Source: Prochlorococcus sp. MIT 0603 (GTDB taxonomy: Bacteria > Cyanobacteriota > Cyanobacteriia > PCC-6307 > Cyanobiaceae). Taken from it: 64,000 nt of DNA. The translations under genes and the position numbers were made by a program. A model generated the notes under the pieces. It made no database searches and was not told the origin of the DNA. It saw only the letters and a list, made by a program, of their open reading frames with translations. The stretch lies in NCBI RefSeq assembly GCF_000760215.1, contig NZ_JNAW01000003.1:1-64000 (forward strand), in the 5' to 3' direction. Below, in pieces: positions 24,584 through 34,128 of the stretch (the first letter of the stretch is position 1; each line of letters starts with the position of its first letter).

Positions 24584-25210
24584 TTAACTTGGTTCTTTTT
24601 TTACTTTACTAGTTTTTGGTTTTGCAGGGGCTTTTTTAGGCTTGTCTGTAATGGCCTTTTCTTTTACAGATGCTTTTTTAGGCTTGTCTGTTATGGCCTT
24701 TTCTTTTACAGATGCTTTTTTAGGCTTGTCTGTTATGGCCTTTTCTTTTACAGATGCTTTTGTAGTCTTCGATTCACTCGCTTTATCTTTCAAAGGGTTT
24801 TCAACCTTAGATTTTTTTGGTGTAACAGTTTTAACTGAATTGGTTTTTTTTGACTTTGATATTGAAGTAACCATCACACGTGTAAGTTCTTGTCTATGTC
24901 CATTCTTTCTGCGTGTTTTCTTCTTACGCTGCATTTTATAAACAATTATCTTTGGCCCTCTTTTATGGGCCATAACTTTTAGCTCAATATTGGCGCCATT
25001 AATAAAAGGTTTTCCTATAGATAATCCTTCCTCATCATTGATTAAAAGAACTTTATCAAGGGTAATTGTGTCATCAATACCTGCATTGATACGATCAACG
25101 TCATAGTAACGATTTGGTTCTAGCCACATTTGGGTGCCAGAAGTTTCAGCAATTGCATAATGCCCTTTATTAGGAGCATCTGAAGCTTGTTTTTTATTAT
25201 TTGGAGTCAT
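24584..25210 (-). CDS. rplU: 50S ribosomal protein L21 with repeated Lys-rich tail
   Basis: The L21 core lies in residues about 16-118 (YAIAETSGTQMWLEPNRYYD, then VLLINDEEGLSIGKPF, and the RGPKIIVYKMQRKKKTRRKN signature). Standard L21 is about 100 residues; this protein has 208. The extra 90 C-terminal residues are almost only Lys, Ala, Ser, Pro, Thr and Glu and include three perfect copies of KASVKEKAITDKPK. Such tails are probably unfolded and exposed on the ribosome surface; purpose unknown. The N-terminal extension of 15 residues is also extra. It heads the rplU-rpmA operon. Confidence 0.95.
   Translation of the reverse strand: MTPNNKKQASDAPNKGHYAIAETSGTQMWLEPNRYYDVDRINAGIDDTITLDKVLLINDEEGLSIGKPFINGANIELKVMAHKRGPKIIVYKMQRKKKTRRKNGHRQELTRVMVTSISKSKKTNSVKTVTPKKSKVENPLKDKASESKTTKASVKEKAITDKPKKASVKEKAITDKPKKASVKEKAITDKPKKAPAKPKTSKVKKEPS
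24634..24761 (-). repeat. 42-bp tandem repeat in rplU, three copies
   Basis: Three successive 42-bp units encode KASVKEKAITDKPK in frame. On the plus strand each reads TTTAGGCTTGTCTG, TTATGGCC and TTTTCTTTTACAGATGCTTT in order; the copy nearest the gene end differs by one base (GTAATGG for GTTATGG). Near-identity indicates recent expansion. Confidence 0.9.
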
Positions 25211-25385
25211 TTAATCAAAAGACATGAACAGGCTCGGTTTTACTAAAAATCAAAGTTAGATTTCTCGTATTTTCGGATTAGGCCTGCAACACAATCGAAA
25301 GACAAGATAACATCCTCACTCTTAGAGGTGAAATCCGTCAAGATTTATATATGTATATCACCTTCTTTAGAAGAAAGTTTAAGAA

Positions 25386-25733
25386 ATGAGCAAAAAAAAA
25401 ACATACATCCTTAAATTGTATGTCGCTGGAAACACTCCAAATTCTATGCGCGCCTTAAACACTCTTCGAGAGATTCTTAAAACAGATTTCAAGGGGGTTT
25501 ATGCATTAAAAGTAATTGATGTACTTGAGAAGCCTCAACTGGCGGAGGAAGACAAAATACTTGCTACACCCACTCTATCTAAAATCCTCCCTCCCCCTGT
25601 AAGAAGAATTATCGGAGATCTTTCCGATCGAGAAAAGGTTTTAATTGGTCTGGATTTACTTTTTGAAGAACTAAATGAAAAGTCATTTTTTTCTTCAACT
25701 GATAATGAGCACGAGATAGAGAGCAAATCTTAA
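25386..25733 (+). CDS. kaiB: Circadian clock protein KaiB
   Basis: A 115-residue thioredoxin-like protein that binds KaiC during the dephosphorylation phase. Family blocks are [20 protein letters not shown] (residues about 7-26), [20 protein letters not shown] (near 39-58), and [21 protein letters not shown] (near 61-81, split for the P-x-V-R motif). About 13 residues longer than the Synechococcus elongatus protein at the C terminus. kaiC follows 66 bases later. No intact kaiA is present upstream, where the rplU promoter region and a short ORF fragment lie. Confidence 0.97.
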   Translation: MSKKKTYILKLYVAGNTPNSMRALNTLREILKTDFKGVYALKVIDVLEKPQLAEEDKILATPTLSKILPPPVRRIIGDLSDREKVLIGLDLLFEELNEKSFFSSTDNEHEIESKS

Positions 25734-25799
25734 ATATCGCTATAAAAATAAAGCCCAATATACATTTTCTAACTAGTTTTAAGTCTGAGCTGAACTTGT

Positions 25800-27344
25800 A
25801 TGCATTCTTCTAAAAATTTTCCCATCCCAAAACAGCAGGTTCAGAAGCTTCCAACTGGTATAGAAGGTTTTGATGATGTGTGTCAGGGAGGACTGCCTAT
25901 AGCAAGAAGTACATTATTTACTGGGACATCTGGCACTGGCAAGACAGTGTTTTCTCTTCAGTATCTGTATCACGGGATATCCCATTTTGATGAGCCTGGT
26001 ATTTTTGTAACGTTTGAAGAATCACCAATAGATATTATTAGGAATGCTGCAGGTTTTGGTTGGGACCTTCAGGAATTAATCGATCAGGATAAATTGTTTA
26101 TTCTTGATGCTTCACCTGATCCTGAAGGACAAGATGTTGCAGGGAATTTTGATTTATCCGGATTAATTGAAAGAATTAGTTATGCCATAAATAAATACAA
26201 AGCAAAGAGAGTTGCTATCGACTCAATGACCGCTGTCTTTCAACAATATGATGCTGTATATGTCGTGAGAAGAGAGATCTTCCGCTTAATAGCAAGACTT
26301 AAAGAAATAGGGGTGACCACAGTTATGACTGCTGAGAGAGTAGATGAATATGGTCCTATAGCTAGATATGGAGTAGAAGAATTCGTTTCAGATAATGTTG
26401 TGATTTTGAGAAATGTTCTTGAGTCAGAAAAACGTAGACGCACAGTCGAGGTCTTAAAGCTTCGTGGTACCACACATATGAAAGGAGAGTTTCCTTTCAC
26501 TATGGGCACCCACGGGATAAGTGTATTCCCATTAGGAGCAATGCGTTTAACGCAACGCTCTTCAAATATTCGAATTAGTTCAGGAGTCCCAGCCCTTGAT
26601 GAAATGTGTGGTGGCGGTTATTTCCAGGACTCAGTAATACTTGCTACTGGGGCAACAGGGACTGGTAAGACTATGCTTGTCTCTAAATTCATTGAGGATG
26701 CATATTCTAATAAAGAAAGAGCAATCCTTTTCGCTTATGAAGAATCAAGAGCTCAACTCCTTAGGAATGCTACAAGTTGGGGTATTGATTTTGAGAAGAT
26801 GGAAAGCGATGGATTACTTAAAATTATCTGTGCTTACCCAGAATCAACAGGGCTAGAGGATCATTTGCAAATAATCAAAACAGAAATCACTGAATACAAG
26901 CCCTCTAGAATGGCAATAGATTCTCTTTCAGCTTTAGCTCGAGGAGTAAGCCTCAATGCATTTAGACAATTCGTTATAGGAGTAACAGGTTATGCTAAAC
27001 AGGAAGAAATAGCGGGGTTTTTTACTAACACTGCTGAAGAGTTTATGGGGAGCCATTCCATTACAGACTCACATATTTCAACAATTACAGACACAATCTT
27101 ATTGCTTCAATATGTAGAGATTGGAGGAGAGATGGCCCGTGCAGTAAATGTTTTCAAAATGAGAGGATCATGGCATGACAAGCGAATTAGAGAATTCATC
27201 ATTACTGGAGATGGTCCTGAAATAAAAGATTCATTTACCAATTTTGAACAAATATTTAGTGGCGCACCGCATCGTATAAGTAGCGATGAAAATCTTCCTG
27301 GTGTATTTAAAAGTATTGACAAAAGAGATGTCAGAAAGTCTTAG
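25800..27344 (+). CDS. kaiC: Circadian clock ATPase/kinase KaiC
   Basis: A 514-residue double RecA-like protein. CI domain: Walker A GTSGTGKT (residues 42-49) and catalytic Glu73-Glu74. CII domain: Walker A GATGTGKT (284-291) and Glu314-Glu315. The autophosphorylation sites are kept as Thr422, Ser427 and Thr428 in ITDSHISTIT, so the kinase chemistry appears intact. The C-terminal tail is slightly shorter than in Synechococcus elongatus. Without KaiA the system should work as an hourglass-type timer, as reported for Prochlorococcus. Its stop lies one base from the stop of the convergent nblS, so the transcripts must overlap. Confidence 0.97.
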   Translation: MHSSKNFPIPKQQVQKLPTGIEGFDDVCQGGLPIARSTLFTGTSGTGKTVFSLQYLYHGISHFDEPGIFVTFEESPIDIIRNAAGFGWDLQELIDQDKLFILDASPDPEGQDVAGNFDLSGLIERISYAINKYKAKRVAIDSMTAVFQQYDAVYVVRREIFRLIARLKEIGVTTVMTAERVDEYGPIARYGVEEFVSDNVVILRNVLESEKRRRTVEVLKLRGTTHMKGEFPFTMGTHGISVFPLGAMRLTQRSSNIRISSGVPALDEMCGGGYFQDSVILATGATGTGKTMLVSKFIEDAYSNKERAILFAYEESRAQLLRNATSWGIDFEKMESDGLLKIICAYPESTGLEDHLQIIKTEITEYKPSRMAIDSLSALARGVSLNAFRQFVIGVTGYAKQEEIAGFFTNTAEEFMGSHSITDSHISTITDTILLLQYVEIGGEMARAVNVFKMRGSWHDKRIREFIITGDGPEIKDSFTNFEQIFSGAPHRISSDENLPGVFKSIDKRDVRKS

Positions 27345-27345
27345 A

Positions 27346-29385
27346 TTAAATTGAGTTATCTTCTAATTGCATATCCCATTTCCTACGAACTCGTTCAGAT
27401 TCTATTAAAAATTCATCTGCATCATTTTTAGCAAGAGGAAGGTCAAACCAGAAAGTTGTACCTATACCTGGTGCACTTATCATGCGAATCTTACTACTAT
27501 GTTTCTCTAATATTTCCCTAACAATTGATAAGCCAAGTCCTGTTCCTGCTTCTGTATGAACATCATTTTCAATCCTGTAAAATCTATCGAAAATTTTAGA
27601 TTGCCCTTCTTCTGATATTCCGCAACCTGTATCTGATATTTCAACTCTAATCCTTGGCAAAGGCGAAATTATGTCGCATGCAGGCGCATCTTTATTTTCT
27701 GGAATTAAGGAGCCAACACATACGTCAGGCCATGTATATGCTCGTAGAAGAATTTTTCCACCACTTTTGGTGAATTTAAGAGCGTTACCTACCAAGTTAT
27801 CTAAAACTTGCAAGGATAAATCCCAATTTCCACGAGTTAATTGCATGTTTTCCTCTAACTCTTGAATAATTTCAACATTTTTATCTTTGGCATTTAACCT
27901 ATAATTTTTCAAAGTTTGCTCTATTGCTGGGCTGATATCGATTTCATCAAACTGTACATTCGATGAAGTCTCTAATTTGGATAGATCAAGTACATCATTT
28001 ACTAATCTAGTAAGCCGGTCGGTTTCCGAATTTGCAACCTCTAAAAACTCCATTTTCTGTTTATGAGGAAGTTTTTCATCAAGGTCATAAAGAGTTTCAA
28101 CATAGCTTTTTATATTAAACAATGGGGTCCTAAGTTCATGGGAAACATTACTTATAAAACGTCTTTGTGCAGCATTTAATTCAACTTCTCTAGTTAAGTC
28201 CTGAACTGTAATCGCAATCCCTTTAAGGTTAGAGCCAGAAGAATCTCTTACTGATTGCAAAACAATTCTAAGTGTTCTAGAAGGTTCGTCTGTACTACAT
28301 CTTATTTCATTACTATCAGAGATGTTATTTAGCAATGAAATCATTTGTGGGTGCAAGTCATTTGCAATTAACTCTGGCAATTCTTCTATTAAATCTTTAG
28401 TTTCTATTTTTCTACCTTCCCAGCGAAATAGCCTTCTTGCCGTAGGGTTGACAAGAACAATCTTACCTTTCTCATCAAGCAAAATTGCACCATCAGCCAT
28501 AGTTGCAATTAATGATTGTTGTTTAACTTGAGCTGCCTTTAATTCTTCAATGTTTGCCGCATCATAATCCTCAAGCTGGGATGCCATATTATTGAATCCA
28601 TTTAAAAGTTCACCTAATTCTCCACTCATAGGAAGATCTATTCTTGATTTAAAATTACCTTTAGCTATTTCTCTTACACCACTAACTAATTCACGAATCG
28701 GTCGGGTTATTGTCTGAGCATTAAAGATAGCTCCAATAATTACAAGCACCCAAATAGATATAAATACGGCAATCGTTATTTCTCTAGTTAAGGCAGCGCT
28801 GGCAAGTGCATTCTTATTAGGTGTCACTCCTAAGGCAAGATTCCCTACATACTTACCTTTGAAAAGCAATGCAACAAATACATCAGTTACTTGTCCTTGA
28901 GGAGTTAAGTGCTGCCTAACAAGTGGAAACTGCGGCCTCTTTTTCAACTCTTGTGGTAGCTGAAGTTTTTTTCGTAATTGAAATTCACTCTCTGAAGAAC
29001 TAGGGGTTGCACTAATAGGTATTCCTAATTGAACAATTCCTTCAGGATCAGTGAAAAAAATATATCTAATATTTCTACTAGATCGCCAAAATTTCTCAGC
29101 AACATTAAAAAGTTCTCTTTCTTGATTCCTAGCAACTAATTCAGTGACATTACCTGAAAGCAACAGTCCAAGATCTCTGGCATATCTTGTGTCATTCATG
29201 CCAGCATCTCTTTGAATACTACTTAAAGCAAAGAATGTAATACCTGTCATCAACAAACTAACTACTAATGTTGCTATGGCTAGTAATTTTGCTCTTAAAC
29301 TGAATTCATTCCACCAATTAGAAAAAAAGTTTTCAGAGTTGCCTTTAAGAGGCAGATTGTTTTCCACATTATCTTTATCAAGCAC
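27346..29385 (-). CDS. nblS: Sensor histidine kinase NblS (Hik33/DspA type)
   Basis: A 679-residue membrane kinase. Layout: TM1 residues about 34-54, a periplasmic sensor loop to about 202, TM2 203-222, HAMP (TRPIRELVSGVREIAKGNF, 228-246), a PAS domain about 290-400, the phospho-acceptor His416 in SHELRTPLFN, and an ATPase with NLVGNALKFTKSGG, DTGCGISEEG and GTGLGLSIV blocks. In cyanobacteria it controls high-light and nutrient-stress genes, including hli genes, through the response regulator RpaB. It is followed three bases downstream of the purD stop on the same strand, so purD-nblS form an operon. The domain order matches the family closely. Confidence 0.93.
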   Translation of the reverse strand: MLDKDNVENNLPLKGNSENFFSNWWNEFSLRAKLLAIATLVVSLLMTGITFFALSSIQRDAGMNDTRYARDLGLLLSGNVTELVARNQERELFNVAEKFWRSSRNIRYIFFTDPEGIVQLGIPISATPSSSESEFQLRKKLQLPQELKKRPQFPLVRQHLTPQGQVTDVFVALLFKGKYVGNLALGVTPNKNALASAALTREITIAVFISIWVLVIIGAIFNAQTITRPIRELVSGVREIAKGNFKSRIDLPMSGELGELLNGFNNMASQLEDYDAANIEELKAAQVKQQSLIATMADGAILLDEKGKIVLVNPTARRLFRWEGRKIETKDLIEELPELIANDLHPQMISLLNNISDSNEIRCSTDEPSRTLRIVLQSVRDSSGSNLKGIAITVQDLTREVELNAAQRRFISNVSHELRTPLFNIKSYVETLYDLDEKLPHKQKMEFLEVANSETDRLTRLVNDVLDLSKLETSSNVQFDEIDISPAIEQTLKNYRLNAKDKNVEIIQELEENMQLTRGNWDLSLQVLDNLVGNALKFTKSGGKILLRAYTWPDVCVGSLIPENKDAPACDIISPLPRIRVEISDTGCGISEEGQSKIFDRFYRIENDVHTEAGTGLGLSIVREILEKHSSKIRMISAPGIGTTFWFDLPLAKNDADEFLIESERVRRKWDMQLEDNSI

Positions 29386-29387
29386 GA

Positions 29388-30716
29388 TTAATACCTAACA
29401 TCATTATTTCTAACCTGGTAGCCAATATCATTCCTATAATAAATACCTTTAAAGCTAATTCTTTTCATGCCTTCATATGCAAGTTTAAAAGCCTCTTTAT
29501 AGCTTGAGCTTTGAGCAACAATTGACAAAACTCTTCCTCCTGCTGTAAGGAGATTACCTTCTTGATCGAATCTAGTGCCTGAATGAAATAATTGAATCTG
29601 ACTATTTTGATCTAGCTCAATTGAAATCAAATCTCCTTTTTTAGGATTTTCAGGATAACCACTAGTTGTGGCAACAACACATGCACTTATTAGATTATTT
29701 GGTTTGAGTTTTGGAGCATTATTTAATGATCCAAGAGCTGAAGCTTGCAATATTTGTGCGAACTCAGGTGACATTAATGGCATCAATGCTTGACATTCCG
29801 GATCTCCAAAACGGCAATTATATTCTATTACTTTTGGCCCTTGTTTTGTAAGCATTAAACCAGCATAAATAACTCCTCTATAATTGATATTTCTTTTTTT
29901 AAGAGCTTCCAGGGTTGGTTTAAGTATTAGATCAGTTATTTCCTCAAGATCCTTTTGACTAAGAATCTGAGCAGGGGCATATGCACCCATCCCGCCAGTG
30001 TTGGGGCCTTTATCACCTTCCATCAATCTTTTATGGTCTTGAGCAGTAGGAAGAATCTCAAGGTTCTCTCCATCGCTTATTGCGAAGACAGAAACCTCTG
30101 GACCTTCAAGACACTCTTCAAGAACTAATTTCGCTCCTGCTTCTCCAAATTTCCCCTCGAAAGCATCTTTTATTGCTGCTTTAGTTTGTTCTATTGAGCT
30201 ACATACTGACACCCCTTTCCCAGAGGCTAAACCATCAGCTTTAACAACTAAAGGTTGACGAACAATAGACAAAATTTCAAATGCCTCATCAATAGTATTT
30301 ACGCTCCAATATTTTGCTGTAGGTATACCGGCATCAGCCATTAACTCTTTTGCCCAGTTTTTACTTGCTTCTAATTGAGCACCATCTTTACCTGGTCCAA
30401 AAACAACTAATTCTGATTCTCTTAACTGATCTGCCAATCCTTCTGAAAGGGGTTTCTCTCCACCAATAACAACTAAATCAATCTTCAAAGAATTGCAAGC
30501 AGTAATTATTTCTTGGCTATTTGATTCTTGTATGTCTAGTCGGTGACAGTAGAGGTGTTCTTCAGTTCCACCATTGCCAGGAGCAACATAAACTCTTTCA
30601 ATTTCCTCAGATTTAGCTATAGCCCAAGCCAAAGCATTCTCACGTCCACCTCCGCCTATAACTAGAACTTTGTTTAATTTTGGAAGTGAGGGAAAAATTG
30701 ATTTTGATTTTGTCAT
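29388..30716 (-). CDS. purD: Phosphoribosylamine--glycine ligase
   Basis: A 442-residue ATP-grasp enzyme that joins glycine to phosphoribosylamine in step two of purine synthesis. The N-terminal Rossmann part has VLVIGGGGRENALAWAI (residues 18-34) and YVAPGNGGTEE; the ATP-grasp core has LVVKADGLASGKGVSVC (near 156-172) and LEECLEGPEVSVFAI; the signature DHKRLMEGDKGPNTGGMGAY is present (positions near 229-248). Length is normal. It is expressed with nblS and diverges from purC across about 155 bases. Confidence 0.96.
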   Translation of the reverse strand: MTKSKSIFPSLPKLNKVLVIGGGGRENALAWAIAKSEEIERVYVAPGNGGTEEHLYCHRLDIQESNSQEIITACNSLKIDLVVIGGEKPLSEGLADQLRESELVVFGPGKDGAQLEASKNWAKELMADAGIPTAKYWSVNTIDEAFEILSIVRQPLVVKADGLASGKGVSVCSSIEQTKAAIKDAFEGKFGEAGAKLVLEECLEGPEVSVFAISDGENLEILPTAQDHKRLMEGDKGPNTGGMGAYAPAQILSQKDLEEITDLILKPTLEALKKRNINYRGVIYAGLMLTKQGPKVIEYNCRFGDPECQALMPLMSPEFAQILQASALGSLNNAPKLKPNNLISACVVATTSGYPENPKKGDLISIELDQNSQIQLFHSGTRFDQEGNLLTAGGRVLSIVAQSSSYKEAFKLAYEGMKRISFKGIYYRNDIGYQVRNNDVRY

Positions 30717-30873
30717 AACTAATACTGCTGCTGTTTTAAGCTTTAGCTTGCATTTAATTTGTTTTTAGAGACATATTGCTTATTCTAAAAAACAATTTTG
30801 CTTGCCTCATGTGGGTTTATTGTATTTAAAGTACCTAACTTAATAGCTTTTAGTTGAGGTAAAAAGGAATCTA

Positions 30874-31611
30874 ATGGAATTAAATCAGAGTTCGCTTCTT
30901 TATGAAGGCAAAGCAAAAAGGATTTTCAAAACTAATAATCCAGATGAGTTCCTAGTACATTTCAAGAATGATGCAACTGCTTTTAATGCCAAGAAACATG
31001 CAGAACTAGAAGGCAAAGGAAGTTTAAACTGTCAGATCTCATCAATTATTTTTAAATTTCTAGAAGAAAACGGAATACCAACACACTTTATAAGTGTAAA
31101 AGATGATAGTTGGATGCTAGTTCAAAAAGTAGATGTTATCCCCCTGGAAATTGTTATTCGAAATATTGCAAGCGGATCACTATGCAGAGAGACACCTATC
31201 CCTGTAGGGCAAGAATTATCAACGCCTCTTCTAGACTTGTATTATAAGGATGACGCCCTGGATGATCCACTTTTGACTGAGGACAGATTAGAATTACTAG
31301 GATTAGTTTCCAAAAGTCAAAAGCAAGAAGTAAAGGCTCTTGCCTTTAAAGTTAATAGGTGTTTAAAGGGATTTTTCGAAAATTTGAACCTAGTTTTAGT
31401 TGATTTCAAATTAGAAATGGGTTTCAACAGTCATGGAGAATTATTAGTTGCCGATGAAATCAGTCCAGATAGTTGCAGGATCTGGGACTGTAATATTAAA
31501 GATCATAATGATCGGATTCTTGACAAAGATCGTTTTCGAAAGGATCTTGGAGGTGTATTAGACGCTTATAGTGAAGTGCTTCGTAGAATAAAAAAGTTTT
31601 ACTCTAGATAG
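30874..31611 (+). CDS. purC: Phosphoribosylaminoimidazole-succinocarboxamide synthase
   Basis: A 245-residue SAICAR synthetase, acting in purine synthesis by adding aspartate to CAIR. Marks are [20 protein letters not shown] (residues 10-29), [31 protein letters not shown] (near 91-108), and the C-terminal [10 protein letters not shown] and [13 protein letters not shown] blocks. Length normal. Divergent from purD, so the two purine genes may share regulation in the spacer. A GAGG sequence occurs about 13 bases before the ATG. Confidence 0.96.
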   Translation: MELNQSSLLYEGKAKRIFKTNNPDEFLVHFKNDATAFNAKKHAELEGKGSLNCQISSIIFKFLEENGIPTHFISVKDDSWMLVQKVDVIPLEIVIRNIASGSLCRETPIPVGQELSTPLLDLYYKDDALDDPLLTEDRLELLGLVSKSQKQEVKALAFKVNRCLKGFFENLNLVLVDFKLEMGFNSHGELLVADEISPDSCRIWDCNIKDHNDRILDKDRFRKDLGGVLDAYSEVLRRIKKFYSR

Positions 31612-31667
31612 AGCATGAATTCAATCTCACTTAATTCCATCTATTAAGCTTTATCCTAGAAATATAA

Positions 31668-34127
31668 ATGGCAGGTATTACTACCATCAGCTCAATGAGA
31701 CAATTTCGCAGAAGGGCATATTTTTTAGCATTGACTTTGCCGCTAGTAAGCGGAGGAGCTGCCAATGCCGAAATACGTTGGGAACTTGTAACACCTAATA
31801 AAAACAAATCAGAAGATATTTGGGTGAATGCTAAAAGAGGTAAAACTGAAAAGTTGAAACCCTACAAGTCAGTCTCTTATGGACTATCAACCATAAACCC
31901 AGGGAAAACAAGTCTTTCAAATTCAAACCCTAAAAAAGCAATCAAAGCTAATAAGACTGGTAATTTATTAGACAAATATCAAGAAAAATATCTTGCAAAT
32001 TCAAACCCTAGGGAAACAGCCTCACCCCAAAGCTCCGAAGAGTTAAGAAACATATTTCAAAAAACAGATATTGCAGATCGAAAAGATAACAAAGAAATCG
32101 CAGAAAATGAAGATCTCGTATTGATTTCTGAAGTAGTTATTACTGGTCTGGAGAGTCACCCAGAGAAAGTGCGTTTAGAATATGCAGCATATGATGCCAT
32201 GACTGTTAGGCCTGGAAGCAGAGTAAGTAAATCAGAATTAAAAAGAGATTTAAATGCCATTTTTACTACTGGATGGTTTTCAGGCCTAGAAATTGAGGCA
32301 ATTGATACGGCTTTAGGGGTCAAATTAATAGTAGATGTTAAACCTAATCCTGTTTTCACTGAGGTTATTGTTAATCCTGAGGATTCTCTAATCACTAAAA
32401 AAGCTCTTAAAGATATTTTTAAAACAGATTTTGGGAAAACACTTAATTTAAATGTTCTAAAGCTGCGAATGAATAAGCTAAAAGAATGGTATTCAGAAAG
32501 AGGTTATTCATTAGCAAGAATTTCAGGGCCTAATAGAGTTACTTCAAATGGGAAAGTCCAATTAGAAGTACAAGAAGGAACTATAGAAGATATAAAGGTT
32601 ATTTTTCTTGATGATGAAGGGAATTCAGTCAAAGAGAATGGCAAGCCAATTAGAGGAAAAACAAAAACATGGGTTATAAATAGAGAGCTTTTAAGTAAAC
32701 CTGGAGCAATATTTAATAGAAAAAATCTTGAAGCTGATATCAAAAGACTATATGGACTTGCTTTGTTTAGTGACATTAAAGTTTCTTTAAAGCCAGTTAC
32801 AGGTGAGCCTGGGAAAATAGAAATAATCCTAGGGATTACTGAACAAAGGACCGGATCACTTACAGGCGGAATTGGTTGGAGTGGTTCCCAGGGGTTCTTT
32901 GGTTCAGCAGGTCTTCAAGAAAAGAATTTACTTGGGAGATCTTGGTCCAGTGATATCAATTTTACTTATGGAGAATATGGGGCATTAATTAGCTTCTCTT
33001 TAACTGATCCATGGATCAAAGGTGACAAACATAGAACTTCTTTTCGCACTTCAGTGTTTATTAGTAGAGATGTACCTCAAGAATTTAGAAGTTCTAAAGG
33101 ACATATCTTGGGGGTAAGTGATTATGCTCAAGGAACTGGCAGCAGCCCTGGTTCAAGAGTTTATGATATTGATTTTGCTCATAGTGGTGTAAATAATTCT
33201 GCCTTCAGTTCAGTATCTGCTGCTAAAGCTAGTGATTCAAATACAAGTTGGTTTGATTATGAAGGTGACTCAGTACTTTTACATAGGACAGGCGGTAACT
33301 TCTCTTTTTCAAGACCTTTAAATGGTGGGAATCCTTATAAGAAAGCAACCTGGTCAGTACTTTTGGGGATGGATTTTCAGAAGGTAAAGCCTATTGATTA
33401 TTCAGCTCAAGACAGGCCTTATGGAGCGAAGGCAATTAATGTTGTAAATAACACAGCATTAAACAATGATGTTATTTGTATAGCTTTTAATTGTGCAAAA
33501 GAGAATACGCTTGTAGGTTTTAGAGGCGGAATGTCTAGGAATAAACTTAATAATCCTAGAAACCCAACATCAGGAACGTTTTTAAGCATAGGTACTGAGC
33601 AATATATTTCTGTTGGAGAAAATTCCCCTACCTTTAATCGTGCAAAAGCAACTTATTCCTATTTTATTCCTATTAATTGGCTTAAGTTACACAAAGGATG
33701 TAAACCAAAAGCTGGGGAAGATCTCGCTTGTCCCCAAACACTTGCTTTTCAGTTAAAAGGCGGATCAATAGTTGGTGATTTACCCCCTTATGAAGCCTTT
33801 TGTCTAGGAGGATCTAAGTCAATTCGAGGTTGGAGTGCCTGTGATTTAGCTGTTGCCAAAAGATATGGAGAGGCTTCTGTAGAATATAGAGTTCCTGTTT
33901 GGAGAATGGTTTCAGCAAATGTTTTTGTTGATGCAGGTACGGATTTCGGTTCTCAAGCCGATGTGCCAGGTAATCCAGGAGGACTTCTTCACAAGAAAGG
34001 CAAAGGCTTTTCAGTAGGGAGTGGATTGTCATTCAACACCCCAGTTGGGCCATTAAGAATAGAAGCTGCAAGTCAAGATTTAGAAGGTGATTGGCGTTAT
34101 AACGTTGGTTTTGGCTGGAAGTTCTAG
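31668..34127 (+). CDS. bamA: Outer membrane protein assembly factor BamA/Omp85
   Basis: An 819-residue outer-membrane insertase. The N-terminal 35 residues form a signal peptide (FLALTLPLVSGGAANA, residues about 19-34). Residues 35-145 are a low-complexity polar linker; residues about 147-395 hold three POTRA domains (LVLISEVVITGLESHPEKV starts the first); residues about 397-819 are the 16-strand barrel, opening with GSLTGGIGWSGSQGFFGSAG and ending with the C-terminal aromatic WRYNVGFGWKF. The VRGW-type lid motif is GGSKSIRGWSACDL (near 718-731). Cyanobacterial Omp85 has three POTRA domains, as here. It begins the lipid A operon, with lpxC one base downstream. Confidence 0.94.
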   Translation: MAGITTISSMRQFRRRAYFLALTLPLVSGGAANAEIRWELVTPNKNKSEDIWVNAKRGKTEKLKPYKSVSYGLSTINPGKTSLSNSNPKKAIKANKTGNLLDKYQEKYLANSNPRETASPQSSEELRNIFQKTDIADRKDNKEIAENEDLVLISEVVITGLESHPEKVRLEYAAYDAMTVRPGSRVSKSELKRDLNAIFTTGWFSGLEIEAIDTALGVKLIVDVKPNPVFTEVIVNPEDSLITKKALKDIFKTDFGKTLNLNVLKLRMNKLKEWYSERGYSLARISGPNRVTSNGKVQLEVQEGTIEDIKVIFLDDEGNSVKENGKPIRGKTKTWVINRELLSKPGAIFNRKNLEADIKRLYGLALFSDIKVSLKPVTGEPGKIEIILGITEQRTGSLTGGIGWSGSQGFFGSAGLQEKNLLGRSWSSDINFTYGEYGALISFSLTDPWIKGDKHRTSFRTSVFISRDVPQEFRSSKGHILGVSDYAQGTGSSPGSRVYDIDFAHSGVNNSAFSSVSAAKASDSNTSWFDYEGDSVLLHRTGGNFSFSRPLNGGNPYKKATWSVLLGMDFQKVKPIDYSAQDRPYGAKAINVVNNTALNNDVICIAFNCAKENTLVGFRGGMSRNKLNNPRNPTSGTFLSIGTEQYISVGENSPTFNRAKATYSYFIPINWLKLHKGCKPKAGEDLACPQTLAFQLKGGSIVGDLPPYEAFCLGGSKSIRGWSACDLAVAKRYGEASVEYRVPVWRMVSANVFVDAGTDFGSQADVPGNPGGLLHKKGKGFSVGSGLSFNTPVGPLRIEAASQDLEGDWRYNVGFGWKF

Positions 34128-34128
34128 T

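Noticed and set aside
24642-24941. Plus-strand ORF with repeated SVMAFSFTDAFLGL units
   Set aside because: It is the antisense shadow of the 42-bp repeats in rplU; the L21 core on the minus strand is certain.
34087-34128. ATG upstream extension of lpxC inside bamA
   Set aside because: Would overlap bamA by 41 bases and add residues before the conserved N terminus; GTG at 34129 is simpler.
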